Shown: in pieces, positions 27,684 to 38,197 of the stretch
Position numbering within the stretch: position 1 is the stretch's first letter
How the letters are laid out: the number at the start of each line of letters is the position of its first letter
Source of the DNA: CAWDMC01 sp963803295
GTDB taxonomy: Bacteria; Acidobacteriota; Terriglobia; UBA7540
DNA: 64,000 nucleotides
Assembly: GCA_963803295.1 (NCBI GenBank)
Contig: CAWDMC010000023.1
Coordinates: forward strand, 310,001-374,000
Direction of reading: 5' to 3'
Program-made: the position numbers and the translations under genes
The notes under the pieces: model-generated
Database searches by the model: none
Seen by the model: the letters and a program-made list of their open reading frames with translations, nothing else
What the model was told of the DNA's origin: nothing

Positions 27684-28067
27684 CTACGGATCGGATTCAA
27701 AGATCACCTGCGCGATAGCGTAACGGTCGGCATGTGAAATCGTCAGGCTGGTTCGCTTTACCCCCATTTCGCGCGCGAGTTCACCAGCTCGCCCGTGCAG
27801 CAGGATCTCCGGCTTGCCGCTGGGGAGGTTCGTCACCTCCACATCAAGCCACCGCACTCCTGCCGTCCAGCCTGTGCCCAGAGCTTTAAAAGCAGCTTCC
27901 TTGGCCGCAAATCGGGCAGCGTAACGTTCCGCCTGGTTCTTGAAACGCTCGCAGTAGGCGATTTCGAGCGGTGTGAACAGGCGACCGATAAAGCGTTCGC
28001 CGCTTCGCGAGACAGCCTCTTCAATTCGGGCAGTCTCGGTAATGTCGATACCCGTCCCCACAATCAT
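27684..28067 (-). CDS. acpS: Holo-[acyl-carrier-protein] synthase
   Basis: 127 residues, the normal AcpS length. The two phosphopantetheinyl-transferase signatures are present: GTGIDITETARI at 4-15, whose Asp binds Mg(II), and ARFAAKEAAFKALGTG at about 51-66, whose Glu and Lys complete the active site. TSLTISHADRYAIA is the typical C-terminal strand. It transfers 4'-phosphopantetheine from CoA to ACP in fatty acid synthesis. It is on the same strand as the RsbRD-like gene upstream (54 bp gap) and the TonB-domain gene downstream (46 bp gap), so co-transcription is possible though functionally unconnected. Confidence 0.93.
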   Translation of the reverse strand: MIVGTGIDITETARIEEAVSRSGERFIGRLFTPLEIAYCERFKNQAERYAARFAAKEAAFKALGTGWTAGVRWLDVEVTNLPSGKPEILLHGRAGELAREMGVKRTSLTISHADRYAIAQVIFESDP

Positions 28068-28121
28068 GCTTTGCCTCAGGCAGGAAGCCGGGCAGGGGAG
28101 TGAGCCTGCTGGCGGTGTGAT

Positions 28122-28595
28122 TCAGTGTGCCGGTTGTGCTGCAGCGGCCGGCCTCGCGTGCGCGCTCGACCCTTCCTCGTATCCGCTGACGGTGAAATAA
28201 ACGGCGCGGTCAAAGAAACGGCCGATCATGCTGTAGAGTTCAATCTGCTGGTAGAGTTCTATGGCGGAATCAACCAATCCCTGGGCACGGATGAAATTGC
28301 GCAAGGCTTGCTTGGTGAGCAGCAAAGCAAAGACAGCTTCCGAAAGTGGAATGCCCTCGTCGAAACGCTCCTGGCCAAGTTTCTTATACCAATGCTCCGT
28401 GGTGGCATCGGACTTATAATCTAGCCACTCACCCAGATGCTGTAACACTTGAGCGATGCGGCCATAGACGTCCTGGCGTTCAAGCTTACGGTAACTCGGC
28501 GTCCGGGGACTGATCTCGAGTTCGCTGACGACTCCTCGTGTCAGCTCCTCGGCGTGTCTCTCTATCATCTCCACCAGACGCGCCGCCAGCATCAT
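28122..28595 (-). CDS. RsbRD N-terminal-like globin-fold sensor protein
   Basis: 157 residues, nearly all helical. The pattern RHAEELTRGVVSELEISPRTPSYRKL, given here in parts as RHAEELTRGVVSEL and PRTPSYRKL, then GRIAQVLQHLGEWL, EHWYKKLGQERFDEGIPLSE and AVFALLLTKQALRNFI, matches the N-terminal sensor domain of RsbR-type co-antagonists. Those domains have a non-haem globin-like fold. No STAS, kinase or other output domain follows, so it is a stand-alone sensor or adaptor. The C-terminus is Ala/Pro rich. It is upstream of acpS. The family assignment is from pattern recognition and could be an analogous helical bundle. Confidence 0.6.
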   Translation of the reverse strand: MMLAARLVEMIERHAEELTRGVVSELEISPRTPSYRKLERQDVYGRIAQVLQHLGEWLDYKSDATTEHWYKKLGQERFDEGIPLSEAVFALLLTKQALRNFIRAQGLVDSAIELYQQIELYSMIGRFFDRAVYFTVSGYEEGSSAHARPAAAAQPAH

Positions 28596-28791
28596 TTACC
28601 CTCCACCCGGTTTTCAAAACTCCGCCACTCACTTCCGACAATAACAAATCGAGGGGCCGATTTCAACGTTCCACAGGGGTTTACAAAACTTTGACGAAAT
28701 TGCGTCGAGGTCAATCTTACTCAGGCTGTCTTCGAGGGTCGCACCTGCGGAGCCTGGTTGTGGCAAGGCCCATGCTATATTCAAGATCGGG

Positions 28792-29799
28792 ATGTCCCAC
28801 AGTTTTACTCTCACCTCGCGGTCAGGTGTCTCATGGTTCCAGTCGAGGAGACTGGATGGCTTTTCTTGGCTGCTGCACGCTTTTAGCACCCGGCTTGAGC
28901 AGCCTGACGATCGGTCGGGTAGGGGAAACGATGGGCTCGAATCTCACCAGGACGGCCTGGTTGAGGGCCTTAACCTTGGTTTTGTTCCCCACGCTTCGGC
29001 CGACCGAGTGGCTGACAATCGTAACAGGCTCTGCCGAGAGATCGGCGCGGCTGACTTCACGACGGCCGAGATCCACCAGATCCATTCCGTCCTGGTTTTC
29101 GAGGTGGGCCGCGATGGCAGTTCCGGCGACAGTCTCGGCTACTTTCCGGCAGGGGCCGCCGAAGACCACCTGCGTGAAGCTTCAGGGCCAATGGGGAATC
29201 AGGAGGGCCGACGATCGGGTGACGCGCTGATCACCACCGAAGCCGGCATACTGCTCTCGGTGAGGACCGCCGACTGCCTGCCGGTGTTGCTGGCCGATCC
29301 ACGACGTCGGGCCGTTGGGGCAGTTCACGCCGGGTGGCGCGGCGCTCTGGGCCGAATTGTTGAGAAGAGTACAGGAGAGATGCGGCGCGTTTATGACTCG
29401 AATCCGGAGGACATGGTCGCAGTGCTGGGTCCGAGCATTCGAGCCTGCTGCTACGAGGTGGGCCAGGAGGTGGTGGAAGCTTTCGACGGCCAGTTCGCCT
29501 GCAGCGACCAGTTCTTCACTCCGGCGACCCCTGAGGACGCGGCCCGCGCTCGCCGCGAACGCTACCCGCTCGAGTTCCTCACCATGATGCCGCCTGGCCA
29601 CGGTCCGGAAGCGGCCTCAAGTGTTCACCTGGACCTGGTGGCGGTCGCTCGGCATCAGTTACTTGCGGGCGGGATTCGTGAATCAAATATCGCTGTTGCG
29701 CCATACTGTACGGCGTGCCGCACGGACCTATTCTACTCGTATCGCAGACAGGGTCCTCGGGCCGGGCGGATGATGGCGGTGGTGGGGATTCGGCCCTAG
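28792..29799 (+). CDS. pgeF: PgeF/YfiH laccase-domain protein (purine nucleoside phosphorylase/peptidoglycan editing factor)
   Basis: 335 residues. The family landmarks are all present: HAFSTR near the N-terminus, LNLGF, QIHS, GDALITTEAG leading to RTADCLPVLLAD, VGAVHAGWRGALG, LGPSIRACCYEVG and the C-terminal CRTDLFYSYRR. The His of QIHS, the Cys of ADCLPV and the His of VHAGW form the zinc site. Homologues either edit UDP-MurNAc-dipeptide precursors or act on purine nucleosides. It is longer than usual (about 245-270) because of a Gly/Asp-rich stretch of about 35 residues between QIHS and GDALIT and a longer N-terminus. It stands alone, divergent from the RsbRD-like gene. Confidence 0.9.
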   Translation: MSHSFTLTSRSGVSWFQSRRLDGFSWLLHAFSTRLEQPDDRSGRGNDGLESHQDGLVEGLNLGFVPHASADRVADNRNRLCREIGAADFTTAEIHQIHSVLVFEVGRDGSSGDSLGYFPAGAAEDHLREASGPMGNQEGRRSGDALITTEAGILLSVRTADCLPVLLADPRRRAVGAVHAGWRGALGRIVEKSTGEMRRVYDSNPEDMVAVLGPSIRACCYEVGQEVVEAFDGQFACSDQFFTPATPEDAARARRERYPLEFLTMMPPGHGPEAASSVHLDLVAVARHQLLAGGIRESNIAVAPYCTACRTDLFYSYRRQGPRAGRMMAVVGIRP

Positions 29800-29845
29800 T
29801 CGGGAGAGTGGGTCTAACTTGCCTGCCCGTTCGCACGTGGTTGCC

Positions 29846-30907
29846 TTACTTAGTCTGTCGTGGAATTGTGTAGTATTCATACGACGTCTTCCAGGTGAAT
29901 TCCTGGCCCGGATCAATGGTCATCGAGATGAAAGGCTCCACGGCCAGGACTGACCTGATGGACCACAGATTGCCATTTGAGAGCGGATGGTCTCCCGTGA
30001 TTCTCATGCCCGCTCCCACTTTGTGGTTCTCGATGCGTATTTCGTAGTCGCTGACCTTGTCGCTGAAGCCCAGCAGCGGTGTTTGCACGACTTCCTGATT
30101 CTCCAGCACCTTCAGGTAGACGAAACGATTGCCGCGAATCTCGGCCAGACGCTTATCCGGAGGGCGCGGGGATTTGATTGGGAAGGGAACGCTGATCGCA
30201 AAATCCGGGCCGGGGGGCTGCTTGTCGAGTACCAGGAAATTGTGATTGTACACTGAGCTTTGGATTGTCCGGCGGCCCGTGTTCTTCAAGCTATGCTCGA
30301 GAACCAGTTCGGGCTTGCCTTCGATCAACCGCACCGTCTTCCGGTAGAGATAGGCATATCCCGATGCTGGATCGCTCAGTTCGTGGCTGAACTCGACCGA
30401 ATCGGGATGCTGGCTTATAGACCATTTCCCGTGATCCACGATTTCGTACAAATGCACAAAGCCATATTGTGGACTGTCTTTGCGTAGTACCCCGACGCCG
30501 ATTTTTATGAACGTGCCACCTACCTTGGCTTCATCCCATCCGAGGGCGGTCCCATCGCTGTTAAACTCCTCCACCGGCCCCGTGATAGCGGAACAAGGTG
30601 AGGCAATGATCTCCGATCCCCGATAAACATAATCGTGGACGTCGGGATCCATTCCTTCAAACCACGGTCCGTAGTAGTTGTGGCCCTTATACTCCAGGCT
30701 CGAGATAATGCCCGACCAGTCGAAACGGGTGCCGCGATAATACCCCTGCTTCGCGTCGGGCAAATAGAGCTTCGCCTTGATCTGGCCGTTGCTGATCGCG
30801 GCCTGCGGATAGTCCGCCGCGCCCAATCCAAGATCAGCCACAAGGCCAAATAAGGCGGCCGACGTCAACAGAGTTACGAGCCGTTGCCCCAGAAGCGGGT
30901 TCATCAT
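29846..30907 (-). CDS. Exported aldose-epimerase/mutarotase-like protein
   Basis: 353 residues with a signal peptide (LVTLLTSAALFGLVADLGLG). The body resembles the galactose-mutarotase beta-sandwich superfamily: an early RFDWSGIISSLEYKG corresponds to the RG-R motif that opens such folds, SSVYNHNFLVLD carries a candidate catalytic His, and the C-terminal PFISMTIDPGQEFTWKTSYEYY is the usual closing strand pair. The precise catalytic set (two His and one Glu of GalM) cannot be assigned with confidence. It probably acts on a sugar or glycan in the periplasm. It stands alone between pgeF (convergent) and apt (upstream, same strand, 117 bp). Confidence 0.65.
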   Translation of the reverse strand: MMNPLLGQRLVTLLTSAALFGLVADLGLGAADYPQAAISNGQIKAKLYLPDAKQGYYRGTRFDWSGIISSLEYKGHNYYGPWFEGMDPDVHDYVYRGSEIIASPCSAITGPVEEFNSDGTALGWDEAKVGGTFIKIGVGVLRKDSPQYGFVHLYEIVDHGKWSISQHPDSVEFSHELSDPASGYAYLYRKTVRLIEGKPELVLEHSLKNTGRRTIQSSVYNHNFLVLDKQPPGPDFAISVPFPIKSPRPPDKRLAEIRGNRFVYLKVLENQEVVQTPLLGFSDKVSDYEIRIENHKVGAGMRITGDHPLSNGNLWSIRSVLAVEPFISMTIDPGQEFTWKTSYEYYTIPRQTK

Positions 30908-31023
30908 TTCCCTCGCACGCCTTTCCCAGCAAATATCCGCCCTCTAGGATCAGGTGCTGGCGGCTTGGCTGCAACAGACCACGCTAGCGAGAAATCCACA
31001 ACGACCCTCCGCATAGCACATCC

Positions 31024-31539
31024 CTAGTATTTCAGCACGGAGTGCAGATCGTACTTAGCGATCTTCTCACGGCCCTTCAGAAACTCAAGCTCAATCAGGA
31101 ATCCCAGGCCTTCCACCTTGCCATCCAGTGACTCTACCAATCCGGCGACGGCCGCCGCTGTACCGCCGGTTGCAAGCAGATCGTCGATGATTAGCACGTG
31201 CTGGCCCTCGGTGATGGCGTCACGATGGACTTCCAGCGCGTCAGCCCCGTACTCCAGGTGGTAGGCGGCGCTGGCAGTCGGTGCGGGCAGTTTCCTTGGC
31301 TTGCGCACCGGAACGAATCCGGCATTAAGCCGATAGGCCACCATCGGGGCGAAGATGAAGCCGCGCGCTTCAATACCGATCACCCGGTCGACACGACGCC
31401 CGACGTAATGACTGGCCAACAGGTCGACGGCCTGATGTAGTCCCAGCGGCTCTTTCAGCAGAGTCGTGATGTCGTAAAACAGAATCCCGGGTTTGGGGAA
31501 ATCGGGGATTTCACGAATCATGCTCTTGAGGTCTTCCAC
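31024..31539 (-). CDS. apt: Adenine phosphoribosyltransferase
   Basis: 171 residues, exactly the family size. The GTG start at 31539 lies four bases after GAGGAGG. It has the N-terminal IREIPDFPKPGILFYDITTLL element that recognises adenine, the flexible-loop region with RKPRKLPAPT and the PRPP-binding motif VLIIDDLLATGGTA at about 122-135. It salvages adenine to AMP using PRPP. It is downstream of rpoD on the same strand but separated by 386 bp that includes a hairpin, so it is probably transcribed alone. Confidence 0.95.
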   Translation of the reverse strand: MEDLKSMIREIPDFPKPGILFYDITTLLKEPLGLHQAVDLLASHYVGRRVDRVIGIEARGFIFAPMVAYRLNAGFVPVRKPRKLPAPTASAAYHLEYGADALEVHRDAITEGQHVLIIDDLLATGGTAAAVAGLVESLDGKVEGLGFLIELEFLKGREKIAKYDLHSVLKY

Positions 31540-31925
31540 AAATCCTCCTCGTCAATTCGCGCTCGCCTAAAATTACGCTTAAACGCTCAGGTAGGTCGAG
31601 GTAGCGATCAACGCGCAACGGAATAATATCCTTTCCTGTTTTTCGGAGGTGAGGGTGGCCTCCGAATCCAGCGAAGCGTAAAGCTATCACAAGGCCGAGA
31701 GGCAAAGCTAGAGCGCCAACTTGGCCGACGCTCTATTGCGATAGGTGTTCGAGCCGAAAGTTTGGAGGAGGCAGACGGCCTCAAAGGAATGTTCTGATGT
31801 TGGCGATGCCAAGCGGATCAAGGATCGGGCATCGATCGGACTTCTACGAGAGAAGACCCGGCGGAAGGCGCCGGGTCTGATTGCTATTCAATATTGAACG
31901 GCGCGTGGAGGCACGCCGACGCTAT
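31540..31925. other. Intergenic region between rpoD and apt, 386 bp
   Basis: Contains the rpoD hairpin (31854-31878) and a 12-bp palindrome TTCAATATTGAA at 31887-31898. The remainder should hold the apt promoter, but no convincing box pair was found, and no small gene was recognised. Confidence 0.45.
31854..31878 (-). terminator. Hairpin downstream of rpoD
   Basis: AGACCCGGCG (31854-31863) and CGCCGGGTCT (31869-31878) form a perfect 10-bp stem with a 5-base loop, 48 bases past the rpoD stop. The minus strand continues TCTCTCGTAG, a weak pyrimidine tract. Confidence 0.7.
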
Positions 31926-33638
<1,713 letters not shown>

Positions 33639-33837
33639 AGTGTTGAACCCCCAGGCGGGAAAAAAGATCAAAGGGACGGACGCTACACAGACGCGTGGCG
33701 ACACCGCCACCCACTTTCCGCGATGTCGCCATCCTCGGTTCCCGAATCTCAGTTCTGAGGAGTGCCGCCAATCGGAACGACCCCAATGTTTAGATGATAT
33801 AGTAGCAGATATCGTTCTATAGGTGCGCCAAGAATTT

Positions 33838-35601
33838 TCAGGTCCTTCCGAGGCTTCGCAGTTCCATATTGAGTTTGGTTTTGGCTTCGTAGAGCTCCGC
33901 CACCCGGTGCAGGTCGTTCTGGCGTTCGGCACGTTCGATTTCGCTCTGGAGTTGCTCGCTTTGGCGTTCGATCCGCCGCTTCTTCAGGGCCCGGAGGCAA
34001 CCCTGGGCCAGTTCGGCAGTTGGAGGCTCGCCGGGCCAGAACAAGCTCTCATACAGCAGTTTTCGGTCCTCCTCACCCAAAGACGCCTCGATTTCACCCA
34101 CCGTAGCGGATTCGCCTCGCTGCCGCCGCTCGGCGATCAGTCGGAAGATTCCCTCGCCCTGCAGCCCCTCGCAATCGCCACTTTCCACCAACTCCACCGC
34201 GAATTTGTCCGCCATGGCGTCGCTTTCGAAGCAGGCCCTCAACAGCTGCTTGACGGCGTGTACGGCCGGAGTGTTACCTACTGCCGGAGCCTGGATCTGC
34301 TTTTGCTTTCGCTCCGCCGCCCTCCGTAGCTCATCTTGAACAGATTTTGCCTCGATGCGAAGGCGCAAGGCGAGATTGTGGGCCATCTGGCTACGCAGGA
34401 GGCCGTCTGGCAGGCGCGCAAGATAAGGCAGAACAGTGTTCGCTGCCGCCACGCGCCCCTCGGGTTTGGACAGATCGTGCTGCGCTGCCGCCCGATCGGC
34501 CAAGTACTCGATGTACCCCGGAGCTGCGGCACGCCGCTTGTCATAATCCTCGGGACCGTGCCGGCGCACGAATTCGTCGGGGTCGAGTCCGCCTGGCAGT
34601 GATAGAACCCTCACTTCGAAGCCTTCTTCCAGAAGCAGTTCCAATGACTTCTCAGTCGCCGCCACCCCCGCCGCGTCCGGGTCGTAGTTCACGATCACCC
34701 GGCGGGCGAAACGGCCCAGCATCCGGACCTGTGCTTCCGTCAGGCTGGTGCCGCAGCTTGCCACCACGTTTTCGACGCCCGCAGAGGCTACCCCTATTGC
34801 GTCCATATAGCCCTCAACCAGCACAGCCTCCCCGCTCTTGCGGATCGCCGTCCCAGCCCTATCTAGGTTGTATAGAATGCGGCTCTTGGTGTAGATCGCC
34901 GTCTCCGGAGAATTCAGGTACTTGGGTGGCTCGTCACCCAAAGCCCGCCCGCCGAAAGCCACCACCTTGCCAGATTCATTCGAAATCGGAAAAATCACTC
35001 GCCCACGAAACCGGTCGAAATAGCGCTTGCCCTCGGGCTCAGCCGCGACAGAGACGAGTCCGCTCTTCTCCACTGGATCACCCTCAAATCCGTACTCCCT
35101 CAGGTGGCGCGTTAACCCTTGTCCGTATGCCGGTGCATATCCCAGCCGAAACCGGGTGATCGTTTCATCCGTGAGTCCACGATCTACCAGATAACCGCGT
35201 GCCGCCCGCCCCTCGGCCGTGGCACCCAGTTGGGCAGCGAAATACTTAGCCGCAATCTCGTGGATTTTCAGGACCTCGTTGCGTTCCTTGGAGCGGGCGT
35301 CGTAGGTCTCATCGCCCGGCTGTTCCTTTAAGGCCACGCCCACCTTCTCTGCCACTCTCCGCAACGCCTCGGGAAAGGTCAGACTGTCGATCATCATGAC
35401 GAATTTGAAGACGTCGCCCCCCGCGTGGCAACCGTGGCAGTAGAAAACCTGTTTGCCGGGATGCACGGAGAAGGAAGGCGTCCTCTCTTGGTGAAAGGGA
35501 CAAAGACCCACCATGTTAACGCCGGCTTTGCGCAACGTGACATACTCACTGACGACGCGGACAATATCCGCCGCCGCCCGAACTTCATCGACTGGCCGCA
35601 T
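33838..35601 (-). CDS. dnaG: DNA primase DnaG
   Basis: 587 residues. The N-terminal CHC2 zinc finger has Cys34, His37, Cys55 and Cys58 (GLCPFHQERTPSF and VFYCHGCHAGGD). The RNA polymerase core follows (YLVDRGLTDETITRFRLGYA, GRVIFPISNESG) with a Toprim domain carrying EGYMDAIG and the NYDPDAAG acidic motif. The C-terminal helicase-interacting part is short and Arg/Glu rich with no obvious DnaB-binding module. It lays down RNA primers for replication. It is followed on the same strand by rpoD. Upstream is a divergent DsbD-N-like gene. Confidence 0.96.
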   Translation of the reverse strand: MRPVDEVRAAADIVRVVSEYVTLRKAGVNMVGLCPFHQERTPSFSVHPGKQVFYCHGCHAGGDVFKFVMMIDSLTFPEALRRVAEKVGVALKEQPGDETYDARSKERNEVLKIHEIAAKYFAAQLGATAEGRAARGYLVDRGLTDETITRFRLGYAPAYGQGLTRHLREYGFEGDPVEKSGLVSVAAEPEGKRYFDRFRGRVIFPISNESGKVVAFGGRALGDEPPKYLNSPETAIYTKSRILYNLDRAGTAIRKSGEAVLVEGYMDAIGVASAGVENVVASCGTSLTEAQVRMLGRFARRVIVNYDPDAAGVAATEKSLELLLEEGFEVRVLSLPGGLDPDEFVRRHGPEDYDKRRAAAPGYIEYLADRAAAQHDLSKPEGRVAAANTVLPYLARLPDGLLRSQMAHNLALRLRIEAKSVQDELRRAAERKQKQIQAPAVGNTPAVHAVKQLLRACFESDAMADKFAVELVESGDCEGLQGEGIFRLIAERRQRGESATVGEIEASLGEEDRKLLYESLFWPGEPPTAELAQGCLRALKKRRIERQSEQLQSEIERAERQNDLHRVAELYEAKTKLNMELRSLGRT

Positions 35602-35767
35602 ATCCTGGTTACTATAACCGATTGACCGCCAACTCCGACCCGCACGTATCTTGGACCCGGGCCGTCCCGCCGAATACCTTAAGTTTTCCTGAAACCGTCG
35701 AGCGCCCTCTCGCGTCTAGACTCTGTGGCTGATTGGTGACGTAGACTGACTGAAGGGAAGGTGGCAA

Positions 35768-36316
35768 GTGACCGGCGCGCGAAGAATCGGCATCTGTGGA
35801 CTTTTTTGTGGAGTTATTTTTGCCGCCCCCCTGGCATATGGACAGACAGCCCCTATCGTAACCGCTAGAGGCTTGTGCTCCTCCGAAGCCGTGCATTCCG
35901 GCTCTGCCGTCAAGATTGCAGTGGAGGCGCAGATCGCCGCCGGATATCACGTTAACGATCACCATCCCAGTCTGGATTACCTTATCCCGACCGAGCTGAA
36001 GTTCCAGCCTGACAAGCAGATCGGTGTGGAGAAGGTGGTTTATCCCAAAGGCGAACCTATCAGATTTGCTTTTTCCGACCAGCCGCTTTCGGTGTACCAA
36101 GGCACGCTGCTGATCGGCGCTGTGCTAAGGGTGGCACCCTCGCTGCGGCCCGGCACGTACGCCCTCAGGGGCAGTCTCGACTACCAAGCCTGCAATGATC
36201 ATGCCTGCTTGCCTCCATCGAAAGTGCCGCTGACGATTACACTGAAGGTCGTGGAGAAAGACGCCCCAATTAAGCGTGCCAACGCAGAGATTTTTGAGCA
36301 CATCAACTTCAACTAA
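35768..36316 (+). CDS. Secreted DsbD N-terminal-like (thiol-disulphide interchange) domain protein
   Basis: 182 residues from a GTG with an AAGG upstream. The signal peptide (IGICGLFCGVIFAAPLAYGQ) is followed by a single immunoglobulin-like DsbD-alpha-type domain: KIAVEAQIAAGYHVNDH, the central SLRPGTYALRGSLDYQACND and the Cys pair in YQACNDHACLPP, the hallmark of the DsbD N-terminal domain. The membrane and C-terminal thioredoxin domains of full DsbD are absent, so a partner must deliver electrons. Such free-standing domains occur in Acidobacteria near cytochrome maturation genes, but none is visible here. It is divergent from dnaG and convergent with the esterase gene. Confidence 0.8.
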   Translation: MTGARRIGICGLFCGVIFAAPLAYGQTAPIVTARGLCSSEAVHSGSAVKIAVEAQIAAGYHVNDHHPSLDYLIPTELKFQPDKQIGVEKVVYPKGEPIRFAFSDQPLSVYQGTLLIGAVLRVAPSLRPGTYALRGSLDYQACNDHACLPPSKVPLTITLKVVEKDAPIKRANAEIFEHINFN

Positions 36317-36349
36317 TTGACCTCCCCTCTATGCCTGTGGTCCACCGTG

Positions 36350-38086
36350 TCACAAGTGCGGGGCCGGTGGCTTCTGCGTGACCCAGGGCAGGACTCCTTT
36401 CCTCAGCAAATGCCGTTTGTAGATTTTGTTGTCGGCGACGATATAAAGATCTTGGAGATCTTCTCCGCCAAAAACGACTGCGGATACAGGTTCAGAACCC
36501 GGTGGATTGATAATCGCGACGACACGCCCCGGTTGATCGCAGACCTGAACGCCAAGATTTGTCGCAATGTAAAGGTAACCGAGGCTATCCAACGTCATGC
36601 CTACGGCCCCGGTTACAGAGGATCCGTCCGGTGTCTCCAGACGATAGAAAGGCTCTTCGTCGGTCAGCGAACTGTCGATCTCAATCCGAAACGACGTCAC
36701 CCATTTGGTCGTTGGGTCGCTGACGTAAAGCTGGGACTGATCGGGTGAGAGCGCGACTCCGCCAAGATCGATGTGCCCATAGTAGACGGTGCGTCTCTCA
36801 CCCTTGGCATTGACGAGCCAAATCCGATGTCCCTTCGGGTCGGTGAAGTAGATTTTGCCAGTATGGGTCACGGTCAAGTCGTAGCATCCAACGCCTTCCG
36901 TGACTCTTTCCGGTGCCGGTCCCTTCGCTGAATAGGCCACGATCGCCCCGCCGTCCGCTTGGCAAGTATAAAGACGGCTATCGGGTCCGAAGATCATGCC
37001 TACGGCGTAGCTTCCGTTCCCGGGCGCGAGGCCCGTTCTGCTGTCACCGATCATGTCAATGCGATCATTTTCGCCGCTGGTGAAATAGACGTTTCCTTTG
37101 GCATCGACCGCCAGTCCTGAATTGGCTCTGACGTGATCGGCTGCCAACTCCCATTCATGCCCCGGATCCAAAATCGGCTGGCCGAAGCGGCTGTCTTTTG
37201 CGCCCTTAGGCTTAGCAATAGGCTGCGGATAATCCCGCCATAGCCAGCGCAGCGCGTCGGGTAGGATCGCTCCACCCTGGATCATGTCGTGGTCCTTATC
37301 GCCGGTCACGAATTTCACATCGTAGCCTGCATACTCGAGCGCCGAGGCCATAGCCTGGTTCGAAAGCCACCAGTCGCCCGCGAAGATATTCAAGTCGTGG
37401 TTGCCGTCCTGCAAGAAAACGCGCAGCGGCTTCGGTTCCGTCTTGCGGATCAGCGCCGGGTAGATGTCGCCGCCGCGGAGATCCGTGAAACTGCCGATAA
37501 AGCTGAGCACGCGGTGGAATGCGTCCGGGCGGTTCCAGGCTACGTTGAAGGCGCAGATACCCCCCGAGCTCAGCCCGGCGATGGCACGATCGTCAGGGCG
37601 CGTCGAGAGGTTGTAATGACCGGCTGCATCCGGAAGGATCTCATCCAGGAGAAAGCGGGCGTAGCGATCACCGAGGGAGTCGTATTCAAAGCTGCGGTTG
37701 AAACGGTCCTGCTGATCCGCCGACGATGGTGCCTTGAGTACACCCGGATTGATGAAGATCCCGATAGTCACCGGCATCTCGTGCTTGGCGATAAGATTGT
37801 CGAACACAATCGGGATGCGGGCGCGGCCGTCTTCCTTCATGAAGGTCTCGCCGTCCTGGAAAACCATCACGCAGACGGGCTTGCTGGACGCGTATTGGGC
37901 AGGAACATAAACCCAGTAATCCCGTACCGTGCCGGGGAAGATCCGGCTCTTCCAGGTATAATGCGCGACCGTGCCTTGTGGTACACCCGGCTGGCGCTGG
38001 GAATCAGGCCCTAAGGGGTATTCCTCGGCATGGAGTCCTCCCACTACCAACGCCAATGTGTAAAACAGAAGCGCCAACTTCTTCAT
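36350..38086 (-). CDS. Secreted esterase / SMP-30-gluconolactonase fusion
   Basis: 578 residues from the ATG at 38086, where the signal peptide MKKLALLFYTLALVVGG begins and GGGGGG lies upstream; the frame is open 12 codons further. The first half (about 45-290) is an alpha/beta-hydrolase of the enterochelin-esterase/esterase D type, with RDYWVYVPAQY, nucleophile Ser in AGLSSGGIC and a late His in DKDHDM. The second half (about 305-570) is a six-bladed SMP-30/gluconolactonase beta-propeller with repeated SGLAVDAKGNVYFTS, KIYFTDPKG and GVALSPDQSQLYVSD blades. The fusion could de-esterify and then hydrolyse lactones of sugar acids. Each family occurs separately elsewhere. Confidence 0.87.
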   Translation of the reverse strand: MKKLALLFYTLALVVGGLHAEEYPLGPDSQRQPGVPQGTVAHYTWKSRIFPGTVRDYWVYVPAQYASSKPVCVMVFQDGETFMKEDGRARIPIVFDNLIAKHEMPVTIGIFINPGVLKAPSSADQQDRFNRSFEYDSLGDRYARFLLDEILPDAAGHYNLSTRPDDRAIAGLSSGGICAFNVAWNRPDAFHRVLSFIGSFTDLRGGDIYPALIRKTEPKPLRVFLQDGNHDLNIFAGDWWLSNQAMASALEYAGYDVKFVTGDKDHDMIQGGAILPDALRWLWRDYPQPIAKPKGAKDSRFGQPILDPGHEWELAADHVRANSGLAVDAKGNVYFTSGENDRIDMIGDSRTGLAPGNGSYAVGMIFGPDSRLYTCQADGGAIVAYSAKGPAPERVTEGVGCYDLTVTHTGKIYFTDPKGHRIWLVNAKGERRTVYYGHIDLGGVALSPDQSQLYVSDPTTKWVTSFRIEIDSSLTDEEPFYRLETPDGSSVTGAVGMTLDSLGYLYIATNLGVQVCDQPGRVVAIINPPGSEPVSAVVFGGEDLQDLYIVADNKIYKRHLLRKGVLPWVTQKPPAPHL

Positions 38087-38197
38087 GGCAGGGCCCCCCA
38101 GAGCAAACCTCTTCTGACCCATCAGTTTCAGCCGATCCCTTGATCTTTCTAAGTTTCGGTTGACTGATGCGGGCGGTATTTCTCAAGCTACACGAAA

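Noticed and set aside
33639..33932. N-terminal extension of RpoD overlapping dnaG
   Set aside because: The residues are Arg/Trp rich without sigma features and lie antisense-free but out of frame over dnaG; region 1.1 begins at the TTG 33638.
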